From an uncultured Mycoplasmatota bacterium (lineage in GTDB: Bacteria > Bacillota_I > Bacilli_A > RF39 > UBA660), in NCBI GenBank assembly GCA_900554315.1, contig USGP01000016.1, positions 1 to 27,398 of the forward strand: a stretch of 27,398 nucleotides of DNA, given 5' to 3'. Position 1 is the first letter of the stretch. Each line of letters opens with the position of its first letter. This document shows, piece after piece, positions 7,107-15,314 of the stretch. The notes beneath the pieces are model-generated. The model searched no databases, was not told where the DNA came from, and saw nothing but the letters and a program-made list of their open reading frames with translations. The translations under genes were made by a program, and so were the position numbers.

Positions 7107-7564
7107 TGTGCTCCTATTTGATGAGTATTTTCTCTTTGCTCATTAAAGCCATAACTTTTTTTATTATCAGAATAGATTGTATATGATGATCGTTCCCAAC
7201 CGTGTTTTTCTATCAAGGGTTGATATGCTTCTATTTGGTCTATAGGAATTTGTATTTCTGGTTTTTCATTTTTTAATTCTGATAATGCTATTTCTATTAA
7301 GTCAAATGTAATTTCTTTTTCTGCTGTTGGTGTGGTATGAATGGCAGTTATTTTATCGGTTTCTTCTCCATCATATTCTATCCAACTAATAATTCTATTT
7401 CTTCTAACTGCAAAAGCCGCATTTTTACTACCTATATAGTCATCATATTCTCTAGGTTGTAAATTGGGAAATGTTTCTTTTGCTTGATTTAGGGTACGTT
7501 CTATTTTCTTTTTTGGTACATTATACAATTTTAATCCTTGTATTGTACAATATATTGTTTGCAT
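7091..7564 (-). CDS. Unrecognised 157-residue protein, possibly GNAT-like
   Basis: I do not recognise a definite family. It is soluble with alternating beta and helix segments. A stretch 'AAFAVRRNRIISWIEYDG', followed later by 'IEAYQPLIEKHGWERSSYTI', resembles the middle and the end of GNAT acetyltransferases, where a C-terminal 'Y...HGW/F' element is common. The acetyl-CoA loop (Q/RxxGxG/A) is not evident, so it may be a diverged or non-catalytic relative. The last 20 residues are Gln/Lys-rich. It is the last gene of the mutS-nusB-xseA-xseB operon, one base after xseB, and its stop lies inside the terminator hairpin. Confidence 0.65.
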   Translation of the reverse strand: MQTIYCTIQGLKLYNVPKKKIERTLNQAKETFPNLQPREYDDYIGSKNAAFAVRRNRIISWIEYDGEETDKITAIHTTPTAEKEITFDLIEIALSELKNEKPEIQIPIDQIEAYQPLIEKHGWERSSYTIYSDNKKSYGFNEQRENTHQIGAQKKKQ

Positions 7565-7565
7565 A

Positions 7566-7802
7566 CTATTCCTCTACTTTAAAATCTTCTAATGAACCGT
7601 CTGGGTTTACAATTTTTGTAATTGCTTCTTCAGCAGATTTTAATTTTTCATCACAGCTTTTTGCTAATGTCATAGCTGTATTAAACTCTTTAATTGCATC
7701 ATCTAATGGAACTTCCCCTGTTTCTAGTTTTTTTACGATTTCTTCTAGTTTAGCTAGACTTTCTTCAAATGTTAATTCTTTTTCTTCTTCTTTTTTTGGC
7801 AT
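7566..7802 (-). CDS. xseB: Exodeoxyribonuclease VII small subunit
   Basis: XseB binds the large subunit XseA to form exonuclease VII, which degrades single-stranded DNA from both ends. The 78-residue protein contains the family pattern 'TFEESLAKLEEIVKKLETG', followed by 'VPLDDAIKEFNTAM'. These predict two amphipathic helices. The length is typical. The ATG at 7811 touches the AAAGGA ribosome site; the ATG at 7802, eight bases away, is the better start. It follows xseA by a short gap, the usual operon order. Confidence 0.93.
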   Translation of the reverse strand: MPKKEEEKELTFEESLAKLEEIVKKLETGEVPLDDAIKEFNTAMTLAKSCDEKLKSAEEAITKIVNPDGSLEDFKVEE

Positions 7803-7818
7803 ATTATTCATCCTTTCT

Positions 7819-9072
7819 TTATAATACTTGAGCTTTTATTTGTCCGTCAGTTACTTCTATTTCTATTTTGTCGTCCTTTTTTACATCTTTTGTACTAGTA
7901 ATTACTTTACCATTCTTTTTGGTTATGGCATATCCTCTTTTTATTGTTAATAGCGGGCTTAGTGTTTCTAGTTTAGATATTAGTTGTAGATATTTATTTT
8001 GTTTTATATCTATTAATTGTTTTGGATTTTGTAATACATAAGATGAAAGAATGGTTTGATATTTCTTTTCTTTAATTGTAATTAAATTTTTGCTGGCAAA
8101 TTTTAATCTATCTAAGATACTATCAAATTGTAATTCTTTGGCTTGGTAGATAGCAATTGGATTTTGGAAGATGTATCTACTTTTTAGTTCTTCTAATTTT
8201 TGTGTGTTGATATTAATCTTGTGTTGCATGGCTTTATTTAGCCTTATTTTTAATTGGTTTAAATAGTTTTCTACATCTGCTTTTTGTGGTACTGCTAGTT
8301 CTGCTGCTCCTGTTGGAGTTGGTGCTCTAAGGTCAGCAACAAAGTCTGCTATTGTAAAGTCAATTTCATGCCCTACAGCGCTTATTACTGGTATATTACA
8401 GTCAAATATACTTCTGGCTACTATTTCTTCGTTAAATGGCCATAAATCTTCGATTGAACCTCCACCACGACCAACAATTAAAGTATCTAAGTCATAATCT
8501 TTGGCTCTTTCAATTTGTTTTACAATATCCTCTTTTGCATTTTCCCCTTGTACTAGAGATGGAAATAATATAATTTCGGCAAGTGGCCAACGTCTTTTAA
8601 TGGTTGAGATAATATCTTTAATAGCTGCTCCTGTTGGTGCAGTTACTACTCCTACTCTAGTTGGTATTTTAGGGATTGGCTTTTTATACTCTTTTCGAAA
8701 TAAGCCTTCTTGTTCTAGTTTCTTTTTTAGTTGTTCAAATGCGATATATAAATTACCAACCCCGTCTTCTAACATGTCATTTACATAGATTTGATAACCA
8801 CCGTTCGCTTCAAAAACACTGATTTTACCAGTCACTAGCACTTTCATACCATCTTGGGGCATAAATTTTATTTTTTTTGTATTGGATGCAAACATAATGG
8901 CACTGATTCTAGAGCCTTCATCTTTTAATGTAAAATAGAAATGCCCTCTACTATGTGCTTTAAAATTAGATATTTCACCTTTTAAAAATACTTCATTTAG
9001 GTTTACATCATTATCTATTTTATATTTGATATATCTTGTTAACTGGGTTACGGTAATATATTTGTCATTCAT
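7819..9072 (-). CDS. xseA: Exodeoxyribonuclease VII large subunit
   Basis: The catalytic subunit of exonuclease VII, 417 residues. The N-terminal OB-fold (about 5-100) shows 'VFLKGEISNFKAHSRGHFYF', the classic start of the family. The catalytic region follows with 'VGVVTAPTGAAIKDI', 'RGGGSIEDLWPFNEE', 'SAVGHEIDFTIADFVAD' and 'RAPTPTGAAELAVP'. After it come a coiled coil and a short C-terminal segment with 'RGYAI'. All landmark motifs are present. It lies 14 bases downstream of nusB and directly before xseB. Confidence 0.97.
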   Translation of the reverse strand: MNDKYITVTQLTRYIKYKIDNDVNLNEVFLKGEISNFKAHSRGHFYFTLKDEGSRISAIMFASNTKKIKFMPQDGMKVLVTGKISVFEANGGYQIYVNDMLEDGVGNLYIAFEQLKKKLEQEGLFRKEYKKPIPKIPTRVGVVTAPTGAAIKDIISTIKRRWPLAEIILFPSLVQGENAKEDIVKQIERAKDYDLDTLIVGRGGGSIEDLWPFNEEIVARSIFDCNIPVISAVGHEIDFTIADFVADLRAPTPTGAAELAVPQKADVENYLNQLKIRLNKAMQHKININTQKLEELKSRYIFQNPIAIYQAKELQFDSILDRLKFASKNLITIKEKKYQTILSSYVLQNPKQLIDIKQNKYLQLISKLETLSPLLTIKRGYAITKKNGKVITSTKDVKKDDKIEIEVTDGQIKAQVL

Positions 9073-9086
9073 ATTATGCTTCCCTT

Positions 9087-9488
9087 CTATTTTTCTTCTT
9101 CATGATATATTTTGTCTAGGATGCCATTGATCATTTTTGTTACTGCTTCTTCTGAATATTTTTTAGATAGTTCAATTGCTTCATTAATAGCGACTACACT
9201 TGGTGTATCTGTATACATTAATTCATAAATTCCAAGAGAAAGAATTGCTTGATCTACTTTGTTTAATCGGTCTATCGTCCAGTTGTTCATATATTTGTTC
9301 GCAAGTTTATTAATTTCTTTTTGATTTTTTCTAATTCCTTCTACACAACTATTTACATATTCATTTTCTACTTCTAATTGTTCTTTGATTAAGTCATTTA
9401 CATTATATTCGTTTTTGGTTTTGTCTAAGATATAAGTTTGGTAAATGACTTTCATAATGATTTCTCTTAATTCACTTCTATTTTTCAT
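9087..9488 (-). CDS. nusB: Transcription antitermination factor NusB
   Basis: NusB binds boxA RNA with NusE (ribosomal protein S10) in antitermination of rRNA operons. The 133-residue all-helical protein has 'RELREIIMKVIYQ'-type N-terminal sequence (here SELREIIMKVIYQ). It also has 'WTIDRLNKVDQAILSLGIYEL' split over the core helices and 'VAINEAIELSKKYSEE' near the end, all typical of NusB. The length is normal. The start is only two bases after the mutS stop, with AAAGGAAT inside the mutS end. nusB next to xseA/xseB is a common Firmicutes arrangement. Confidence 0.95.
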   Translation of the reverse strand: MKNRSELREIIMKVIYQTYILDKTKNEYNVNDLIKEQLEVENEYVNSCVEGIRKNQKEINKLANKYMNNWTIDRLNKVDQAILSLGIYELMYTDTPSVVAINEAIELSKKYSEEAVTKMINGILDKIYHEEEK

Positions 9489-9490
9489 AT

Positions 9491-12043
9491 TTATTCCTTT
9501 CTGCTTACTTCTTTTTTTAATTCATAAAGATAGTTTAATGCTTCCATTGGTGTCATTTCTAGTGGATTGATTTGTTTTATTTTTTCTTCTATTTCGTTCT
9601 TTTTGGGTTCTGCTTCACTTTCTGTTAGTTCAAATAGTGATGTTTGAGTAAAGGTTTCTTTCTTTACATTTTTCTTTTCGTAGACATTTAAAATTTCGTC
9701 TGCTCTTTTAATTAGTGATTCTGGTAGATGTGCAAGACTTGCGACGTGAATACCATAACTTTTATCTACTGCTCCATTTTTTACTTTATGTAGGAAAGTT
9801 ACTTTACCATCTTTTTCAATTGCTGATACATGAACGTTTTTTAGGTGTTTTAAATCTTTTTCTAAGGCTGTTAATTCATGGTAGTGTGTTGAAAACATTG
9901 TCTTTGCTTTTATTTTATCGTGTATGTATTCTAGTATTGCTTGTGCTAGACTCATTCCATCGTAAGTTGCAGTTCCTCTTCCTAATTCGTCAAATAGGAT
10001 TAAGCTGTGTTCGGTTGCTTCACTGATGGCGTTATTTGCTTCTTTCATTTCTACCATGAAAGTAGATTCTCCGGATACTAAGTCATCACTTGCTCCAATA
10101 CGGGTAAATATTTTATCAAATATTGGAATGGTGCAACTTTTACATGGGACAAAGCATCCCATTTGAGCCATGATTACAGTAATAGCGCATTGTCTCATAT
10201 AAGTAGATTTACCAGCCATGTTAGGTCCAGTAATTAGTAAAATATCTGTTGTTTTATCCATGATAATATCATTTGGAATATATTTATCTTTCATGACTTG
10301 TTCTACTACGGGATGTCTACAATCTATCATTTTTATTGTTCTGTCATCTGTTAGGGTTGGCCTTACATATTTGTATTGATCACTCACAATAGAAAAAGAT
10401 TGTAACATATCTACTTCACTGATGACTTTTGCAATTCGTTGTAGTTTGGATGTATACCTTTTTACAACTTCACGTATATCCATGAAAATTTTGTATTCTA
10501 GGTTAATAATTTTTTCTTCTGCTCCTAGGATGATATTTTCTTTTTCTTTTAGTATTGGTGTTGTGAATCTTTCACAATTTGCTAAAGTTTGTTTTCGATC
10601 ATAGCCGTATTCTTCTTTGATTAAATGAGTTTGCCCTTTCGATACCTCAATATAATATCCAAATACTTTATTAAATCCAACTTTTAAATTTTTGATTCCT
10701 GTTCTTTCTTTTTCTTGTTGCTCTAATTCTAGAATAAAATCTTTAGAACCACTACTAATTTTCTTTAATTCATCTAGTTCTTCATTATATCCTGGCTTGA
10801 TTAAGTGTCCTTCATGTAATGTGAACGGAGCATCTTCTAAAATAGTTCTATCTAGTAGTTGATATAGCTCTTCTAATGTTTCTATTTTTTTGTCATAGCC
10901 AATTTGTTCTAAAATGCTTTTTATGGTTGGTAGGGCTTTTAAAGATGTTTTTAATTGAAGCAAGTCTTTGGCATTTAAATTTCCATAGCTAATTCTACCG
11001 GCTAGTCTCTCTAGATCATATACATTTCCTAATTCTCTTATTAGATCATCTCTTAGAATGAATTCTGTTGATAACTTTTCTACCATGTCATAACGTCTTT
11101 CAATTGCTTTTTTGTCGGTTAATGGGTTTTCAATATTGTATTTTAGATATCTTGAACCCATGGCTGTTTTATTTTTATCTAATAACCATAGTAAGCTATA
11201 TTGACGTTCTCTATTTCTTAATGTCTCTGTAAGTTCTAGATTTCTTTTTGTATTATTATCAAACTCTAAATATTCACTATTTTTAATTACTTGACATTTT
11301 TGTAGATGATGTAGGTCTCCTTTTTTAGTGTCTAGAATGTAGAATAGTAAATGTTTGATAGTTGCTGTAATTCTTACATCTTCTATATCTTTATAAATAT
11401 ATTCATAGTTTTTATCATTGCATTCATCTTTTATGATTGTTACTAGTACATTATAGTTTGTTCGTAATTCTTGAATAATCTCTCTATCAATATCATCATT
11501 TACAATTACTTCTTTGAATCCATGTTTTGCGACTTCTTTGATGGCTTTTTCTTTTTCTCCTTCAATTAACATGGCATATACTTCACCTGTTGAAACATCT
11601 GCAAAACTAATTCCATAGCAATAATCAAAACTATAAATATTAGCAATGTAGTTATTACTTTTTGAATCCATGTTTTCATCGATTCTTGTTCCCTTTGTTA
11701 CTACTTGTATAACATCTCTTTTTACCATTCCTTTTGTTGTTTTAGGATCTTCTAGTTGCTCACAGATTGCTACTTTATATCCTTTATCAATTAAAGTATC
11801 TACATAAGATGCATAGGCATGATGAGGAACGCCACACATTGGTACACGTTCTTCTAATCCTGCTTGTTTTCCGGTTAATGTTAATTCTAGAACTCGGGAA
11901 GCAATGATGGCGTCTTCAAAAAACATCTCATAAAAGTCACCAAGGCGAAAAAAGATAATACAATCTTCGTATTTATCTTTTATCTCCATATATTGTTGCA
12001 TCATTGGACTTAATTTTTCTCTTTGTACTTCACTACGTTTCAT
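9491..12043 (-). CDS. mutS: DNA mismatch repair protein MutS
   Basis: MutS recognises mismatches and recruits MutL. The 850-residue protein has the N-terminal mismatch-recognition domain with the Phe-x-Glu motif in 'LGDFYEMF' (about 35-42). The connector, lever and clamp domains follow. The ATPase domain carries Walker A 'GPNMAGKST' at about 606-614, 'SGESTFMVEM', Walker B 'LILFDELGRGT' and 'STHYHEL'. The length is standard. Two tandem GTG codons at 12055 and 12052 lie in the GTGGTGA ribosome site, so I chose ATG 12043. It heads an operon with nusB and xseAB; mutL is not in the window. Confidence 0.97.
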   Translation of the reverse strand: MKRSEVQREKLSPMMQQYMEIKDKYEDCIIFFRLGDFYEMFFEDAIIASRVLELTLTGKQAGLEERVPMCGVPHHAYASYVDTLIDKGYKVAICEQLEDPKTTKGMVKRDVIQVVTKGTRIDENMDSKSNNYIANIYSFDYCYGISFADVSTGEVYAMLIEGEKEKAIKEVAKHGFKEVIVNDDIDREIIQELRTNYNVLVTIIKDECNDKNYEYIYKDIEDVRITATIKHLLFYILDTKKGDLHHLQKCQVIKNSEYLEFDNNTKRNLELTETLRNRERQYSLLWLLDKNKTAMGSRYLKYNIENPLTDKKAIERRYDMVEKLSTEFILRDDLIRELGNVYDLERLAGRISYGNLNAKDLLQLKTSLKALPTIKSILEQIGYDKKIETLEELYQLLDRTILEDAPFTLHEGHLIKPGYNEELDELKKISSGSKDFILELEQQEKERTGIKNLKVGFNKVFGYYIEVSKGQTHLIKEEYGYDRKQTLANCERFTTPILKEKENIILGAEEKIINLEYKIFMDIREVVKRYTSKLQRIAKVISEVDMLQSFSIVSDQYKYVRPTLTDDRTIKMIDCRHPVVEQVMKDKYIPNDIIMDKTTDILLITGPNMAGKSTYMRQCAITVIMAQMGCFVPCKSCTIPIFDKIFTRIGASDDLVSGESTFMVEMKEANNAISEATEHSLILFDELGRGTATYDGMSLAQAILEYIHDKIKAKTMFSTHYHELTALEKDLKHLKNVHVSAIEKDGKVTFLHKVKNGAVDKSYGIHVASLAHLPESLIKRADEILNVYEKKNVKKETFTQTSLFELTESEAEPKKNEIEEKIKQINPLEMTPMEALNYLYELKKEVSRKE

Positions 12044-12062
12044 TTTTTTCACCACTAGTTCT

Positions 12063-12071
12063 ATTATAGCA
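12063..12071 (-). promoter_or_regulatory. Extended -10 promoter of mutS
   Basis: On the minus strand TGCTATAAT (TG-n-TATAAT). No good -35 is seen at 17 bases. Confidence 0.55.
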
Positions 12072-12105
12072 AAATTTGATATTCATTCCTAGTGAAAAGA
12101 TAATT

Positions 12106-13131
12106 TTATGTATGTAAAATCGTCATTTTTTCGTTACTTTGGAATGTTAAATCTCTTTTTTTGAATAATAGATTGTTAAAGGCCTGCATTACCTTCTTTT
12201 TCTTTGTTGAAATTGGATAGATGGAATCTTCATTTTTTTTGATTTCTCCAAAAGAAATGGCTAGTTTTTCTATTGGTATGAATAAGTTTGCTTGGTTTTC
12301 ATATGCTTTGATTGCTTCTTTCATTAATATTTGATATTGATTGGTATTAGTGTTTAATTTAATAGAAATTATAGATCTAGGGATAATATTGTTGGCATAT
12401 TTAATATATAAGTGAATTGTTTTTGTTGTTAGACCATTTTCCTTTAGTTTTAATATGGTAAAATCTACTAGTTCTTTTAGGGCTTTTTTGCTTTCTTTTC
12501 TAGTTTTAATGGGTTTTAGTGTCATACAAGAAGAAATGGTTTTTGGAGTTTTGTTTTTCTTTAGGTCTTGGATGGTTGCTCCTTCTAATCCTAGAGAGTG
12601 ATTAATTAAATATTCTGCACTATAACCAAATTCTTTATATAACTCTTTATAAGGGTAATTTCTGATTTCTTCCATGGTATAAATGTCCATCTTTTGTAAT
12701 TTTAACATCATACTATTACTGATTTGCCAGAAGTCTTTTAATGGTTGATGAGTAGAACAAAGAGAAATATATTCTTTTTCGTCTAAATAAGCAATATCTA
12801 TTTTCTTCTCTTTGGTTATAATATCACATGCTGTTTTGGCTAGAAAAAGATTGGTTCCCATCCCTATTCTAATAGGAATATGAAATTTTTTTGATAATGT
12901 ATTTTTTAATTCCAAGGCTAATTGATAAGCTGATTTTTGATATAGTTCTTGATAATTTGTAATGTCTATAAAAAACTCTTTATTACTGTAGATGTAGATG
13001 TCTTCATAGAAAAATAAATCTGTAATTTTATCATATATTTTGTTATTTTGGTCGGTTCTGTTTGGTAGAAAGTCTTTTAGCCATGTAGCATTTTCCTTTC
13101 TTATTTGTAGTACTAAATATTTCTTTTTCAT
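12106..13131 (-). CDS. Y-family DNA polymerase-like protein lacking catalytic Asp
   Basis: A 341-residue relative of the UmuC/DinB translesion polymerases. 'PIRIGMGTNLFLAKTACDI' corresponds to the family's 'GIS-x-NKxLAKxAS' block, 'MMLKLQKMDIYTMEEIRNYP' to the thumb helix-hairpin-helix, and 'KTISSCMTLKPIKTRKES' to the start of the little-finger domain. However, the N-terminal D-x-D-x-F-F block is absent. The SIDE active-site motif reads 'SNKE' (about 49-52), which has lost the Asp and keeps the Glu. About 50 N-terminal residues found in active enzymes are missing. It is probably non-catalytic, like the ImuB type (inference). The start at 13131 is set by GGGAGG upstream and by the promoter at 13163-13191. 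Confidence 0.75.
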   Translation of the reverse strand: MKKKYLVLQIRKENATWLKDFLPNRTDQNNKIYDKITDLFFYEDIYIYSNKEFFIDITNYQELYQKSAYQLALELKNTLSKKFHIPIRIGMGTNLFLAKTACDIITKEKKIDIAYLDEKEYISLCSTHQPLKDFWQISNSMMLKLQKMDIYTMEEIRNYPYKELYKEFGYSAEYLINHSLGLEGATIQDLKKNKTPKTISSCMTLKPIKTRKESKKALKELVDFTILKLKENGLTTKTIHLYIKYANNIIPRSIISIKLNTNTNQYQILMKEAIKAYENQANLFIPIEKLAISFGEIKKNEDSIYPISTKKKKVMQAFNNLLFKKRDLTFQSNEKMTILHT

Positions 13132-13162
13132 ATTCTTTCCTCCCTTTATCTTATCTGTTATA

Positions 13163-13191
13163 AGTATAGTACAATTGTTCGTATATTTCAA
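13163..13191 (-). promoter_or_regulatory. Sigma-A promoter of the Y-family-like gene
   Basis: On the minus strand -35 TTGAAA (13186-13191), a 17-base spacer and -10 TATACT (13163-13168). Confidence 0.75.
13168..13181 (-). promoter_or_regulatory. LexA (SOS)-box-like site in the promoter spacer
   Basis: CGAACAATTGTACT on the minus strand. It fits the Gram-positive LexA core GAAC-N4-GTTC with one mismatch (GTAC). It lies between the -35 and -10, where binding would block RNA polymerase. A further CGAAC half-site lies at 13193-13197 on the plus strand. Confidence 0.5.
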
Positions 13192-13232
13192 TCGAACAAA
13201 TACAAAAAAATCGAAAAAATTTTCGAGGAAAG

Positions 13233-13254
13233 AAAAAAAGAGGGTTCCCTCTTT
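13233..13254 (-). terminator. Terminator of murC
   Basis: On the minus strand AAAGAGGG-AA-CCCTCTTT is followed by a T run. It overlaps the murC stop. Confidence 0.8.
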
Positions 13255-14557
13255 ATTTTATAAGTGTTTTAAACTTGTCAATTAATTTGTCAACATATGC
13301 ACAACTTAAGAAGCATACAACAGAGTCTTTTTCATCTTTTAATTTATCTATGGTATCTAGACTTATCATTTCTCCATTTTTAAGGTTATCTACAATAATA
13401 TGTGATGTGATTCCTGGATAGTCTTCTGGTCGTTCTCTGTTACAGTCAATTTCTGTTAAGTATGTTTTATCAGCAATTTCAAATGCTTCAATAAATTCTT
13501 TTTTAAAGTCTTTTGTTCTAGAATAAGTGTTTGGTACAAAGACAACAACTAGCCTTTTATGTGGGTATTTTTGTTTTACTGCTTCTAAAGTTGCTTTGAT
13601 TTCTGTAGGATGATGGGCATAGTCATCAATAATTACACAGTTTCCTATTTTTGTTTCTGCAAAACGTCTTTTGGCATTATGAAATGTTTCTAATAGTTGA
13701 TGAATTTGTTCTTGTGGGATACCGATTTCTTTGGCAATTACAATAGCAGCTGCGGCATTTGATACCATATGTTTTCCATATAGTGGAATGTCAAAGTGTC
13801 CATAAAATTCTTTGTCTATATATAAGTCAAACACTGATCCTGTTTCTAGAAGTTGCATATTTTTGATTATAATATCATTGTTGTCATTAAAGCCATAGAA
13901 TAAGACTTTTGTTTTGTAATTTATTTTTCTTACTTCTTCGTTATCTCCGTTAGCAACAACTAATTTTTTTGTTTGATTTGCAAAAATTTCAAATGTATTT
14001 CTTATGTCATCAATGTCTTTGTAACATTCTAGATGTTCTGCTTCGATGTTGGTAATAATAGCATAAGATGGATGATAAGCTGTAAAATGTCTATTAAATT
14101 CATCACTTTCTACTACAAAATATTCATTATCTTTATCTGCGTGTCCATCTCCTGCTCCTATAAAGTAATTGCAACCAACTGTTTCTTCTAGGATGTGTCT
14201 TATCATAGATGATGTTGTTGTTTTACCGTGAGTACCACTTACTCCAATGGTTTCAAACATATCTATGACGTCTCCCATTAATTCGTTGTATTTTTTAATA
14301 GTTAATCCTAACTTTTTTACCCTTTGCATTTCTGGATGATCTTCTTTGAACGCTACACTGTAAGTTACGATTGTGTCTTTATCTATTTCATGATCATGGT
14401 CATAGTAGATTTTTATATTTCTTTTTTCTAATCCATCCTGCGTAAATTTGTGTTCTTTGGCATCATCATAACCACTTACTTGATTTCCTAAATCGTATAA
14501 GATTTGAGCTAGGGTTGACATTCCTGTTCCTTTGATTCCTATACAATAGTATTTCAT
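13253..14557 (-). CDS. murC: UDP-N-acetylmuramate--L-alanine ligase MurC
   Basis: MurC adds L-alanine to UDP-MurNAc using ATP, the first peptide-stem step of peptidoglycan synthesis in the cytoplasm. The 434-residue protein has the N-terminal 'GIKGTGMS' nucleotide-sugar binding motif (7-14), the ATP-binding loop 'GVSGTHGKTT' (105-114), and the C-terminal 'DDYAHHPTE' motif (311-319) diagnostic of MurC/Mpl. The length is at the short end of the range. AAGGAG precedes the ATG, and a promoter lies at 14583-14611. Mpl (the recycling ligase) is a theoretical alternative but is rare in Gram-positives. Confidence 0.94.
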   Translation of the reverse strand: MKYYCIGIKGTGMSTLAQILYDLGNQVSGYDDAKEHKFTQDGLEKRNIKIYYDHDHEIDKDTIVTYSVAFKEDHPEMQRVKKLGLTIKKYNELMGDVIDMFETIGVSGTHGKTTTSSMIRHILEETVGCNYFIGAGDGHADKDNEYFVVESDEFNRHFTAYHPSYAIITNIEAEHLECYKDIDDIRNTFEIFANQTKKLVVANGDNEEVRKINYKTKVLFYGFNDNNDIIIKNMQLLETGSVFDLYIDKEFYGHFDIPLYGKHMVSNAAAAIVIAKEIGIPQEQIHQLLETFHNAKRRFAETKIGNCVIIDDYAHHPTEIKATLEAVKQKYPHKRLVVVFVPNTYSRTKDFKKEFIEAFEIADKTYLTEIDCNRERPEDYPGITSHIIVDNLKNGEMISLDTIDKLKDEKDSVVCFLSCAYVDKLIDKFKTLIK

Positions 14558-14582
14558 AATTTCACTCCTTACTGTTTCTTAA

Positions 14583-14611
14583 AGTATACTCTACTTTTAT
14601 TATTACGTAAA
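14583..14611 (-). promoter_or_regulatory. Promoter of murC
   Basis: On the minus strand -35 TTTACG (14606-14611), a 17-base spacer and -10 TATACT (14583-14588). Confidence 0.6.
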
Positions 14612-14624
14612 GCTTTATTTTATA

Positions 14625-15245
14625 TTATGCTAGTTGTTTTTCTTTTATTTGCTCTCTTTCTTGTTTAGAGTAAATACAACCACAATAATCTTGACGATAT
14701 AGACCGAATTTTTTAGATAGTTCAATACTCCTTTTATAGCCGTTTTTCTTTTTAAAATCAGCATATAAGTATGTAGGTCTATATTCTAGATTTAATTTTT
14801 CTCCTATTTCATTTAACCATTTGCTATTTTTATATGGACTAATAGAAAGTGTTGTTGTAAAGTAGTCAAAATTTAGTTTTTCTGCTACTGTTGCAGTTTC
14901 TTTTAAACGGAGTTCATAACATTTGTAGCAGCGTTTTCCCCTTTCTTTTTCTTGTTCTAGCCCCTCTGATATTTCAAAGAATTCTTTGGGATTATATCTT
15001 CCTTCTAGAACTTTGATGCCTCCTTTTTGAAGTTTTTGGACAAATGTTTTTATTTCGTGTAATCTTTTTTGGTATTCTTTTTCGTCTGTTATATTGGGGT
15101 TATAGTATAGAATGGTAATATCAAAATAGTCTGTTAATCTTTCTAAGACAGCTGATGAACAAGGAGCACAACAAGCATGCAATAGAAGAGATTTTTTTTC
15201 TTTTAAATTTTCTATTTGATGTTCCATTTCTAAATCGTAGTTCAT
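14625..15245 (-). CDS. queH: Epoxyqueuosine reductase QueH
   Basis: QueH carries out the last step of queuosine synthesis, reducing epoxyqueuosine to queuosine in tRNA; it is the iron-sulfur alternative to QueG. The 206-residue protein has the family cysteines: C25, C26 and C29 in 'HACCAPCS', C106 and C109 in 'RCYKCYELRL', and C188 and C190 in 'YCGCIYS'. 'TTLSISPYKN' (about 131-140) is also typical. The length is normal. The start follows GAGGTGAGAGG. It is transcribed divergently from the DHH gene. Other queuosine genes are not in the window. Confidence 0.94.
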   Translation of the reverse strand: MNYDLEMEHQIENLKEKKSLLLHACCAPCSSAVLERLTDYFDITILYYNPNITDEKEYQKRLHEIKTFVQKLQKGGIKVLEGRYNPKEFFEISEGLEQEKERGKRCYKCYELRLKETATVAEKLNFDYFTTTLSISPYKNSKWLNEIGEKLNLEYRPTYLYADFKKKNGYKRSIELSKKFGLYRQDYCGCIYSKQEREQIKEKQLA

Positions 15246-15266
15246 AGTCCTCTCACCTCTTTTTGT

Positions 15267-15275
15267 ATTATATCA
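15267..15275 (-). promoter_or_regulatory. Extended -10 promoter of queH
   Basis: On the minus strand TGATATAAT, a TG-n-TATAAT element, about 22 bases before the ATG. It is divergent from the promoter at 15291. Confidence 0.55.
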
Positions 15276-15290
15276 TATTTTTTATTTCTA

Positions 15291-15299
15291 TGTTATACT
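15291..15299 (+). promoter_or_regulatory. Extended -10 promoter of the DHH-family gene
   Basis: TGTTATACT (TG-n-TATACT), 16 bases before the ATG at 15315. The -35 is weak. Confidence 0.5.
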
Positions 15300-15314
15300 T
15301 TAACTGGTGATGTT

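Noticed and set aside
9715..10604. Plus-strand ORFs over mutS
   Set aside because: Shadows of a fully intact mutS on the minus strand.
13132..13191. N-terminal 20-residue extension of the Y-family-like protein
   Set aside because: It would be translated from the promoter and SOS-like box region. ATG 13131 has a strong GGGAGG site.
13211..13226. Palindrome TCGAAAA-AA-TTTTCGA between the murC terminator and the Y-family promoter
   Set aside because: It is perfect but made mostly of A and T runs. With no T tract and no matching regulator I cannot separate it from chance in such AT-rich DNA.
13040..13285. Plus-strand ORF across the Y-family promoter and murC end
   Set aside because: It covers a promoter and terminator of minus-strand genes, lacks a ribosome site and has low-complexity composition.
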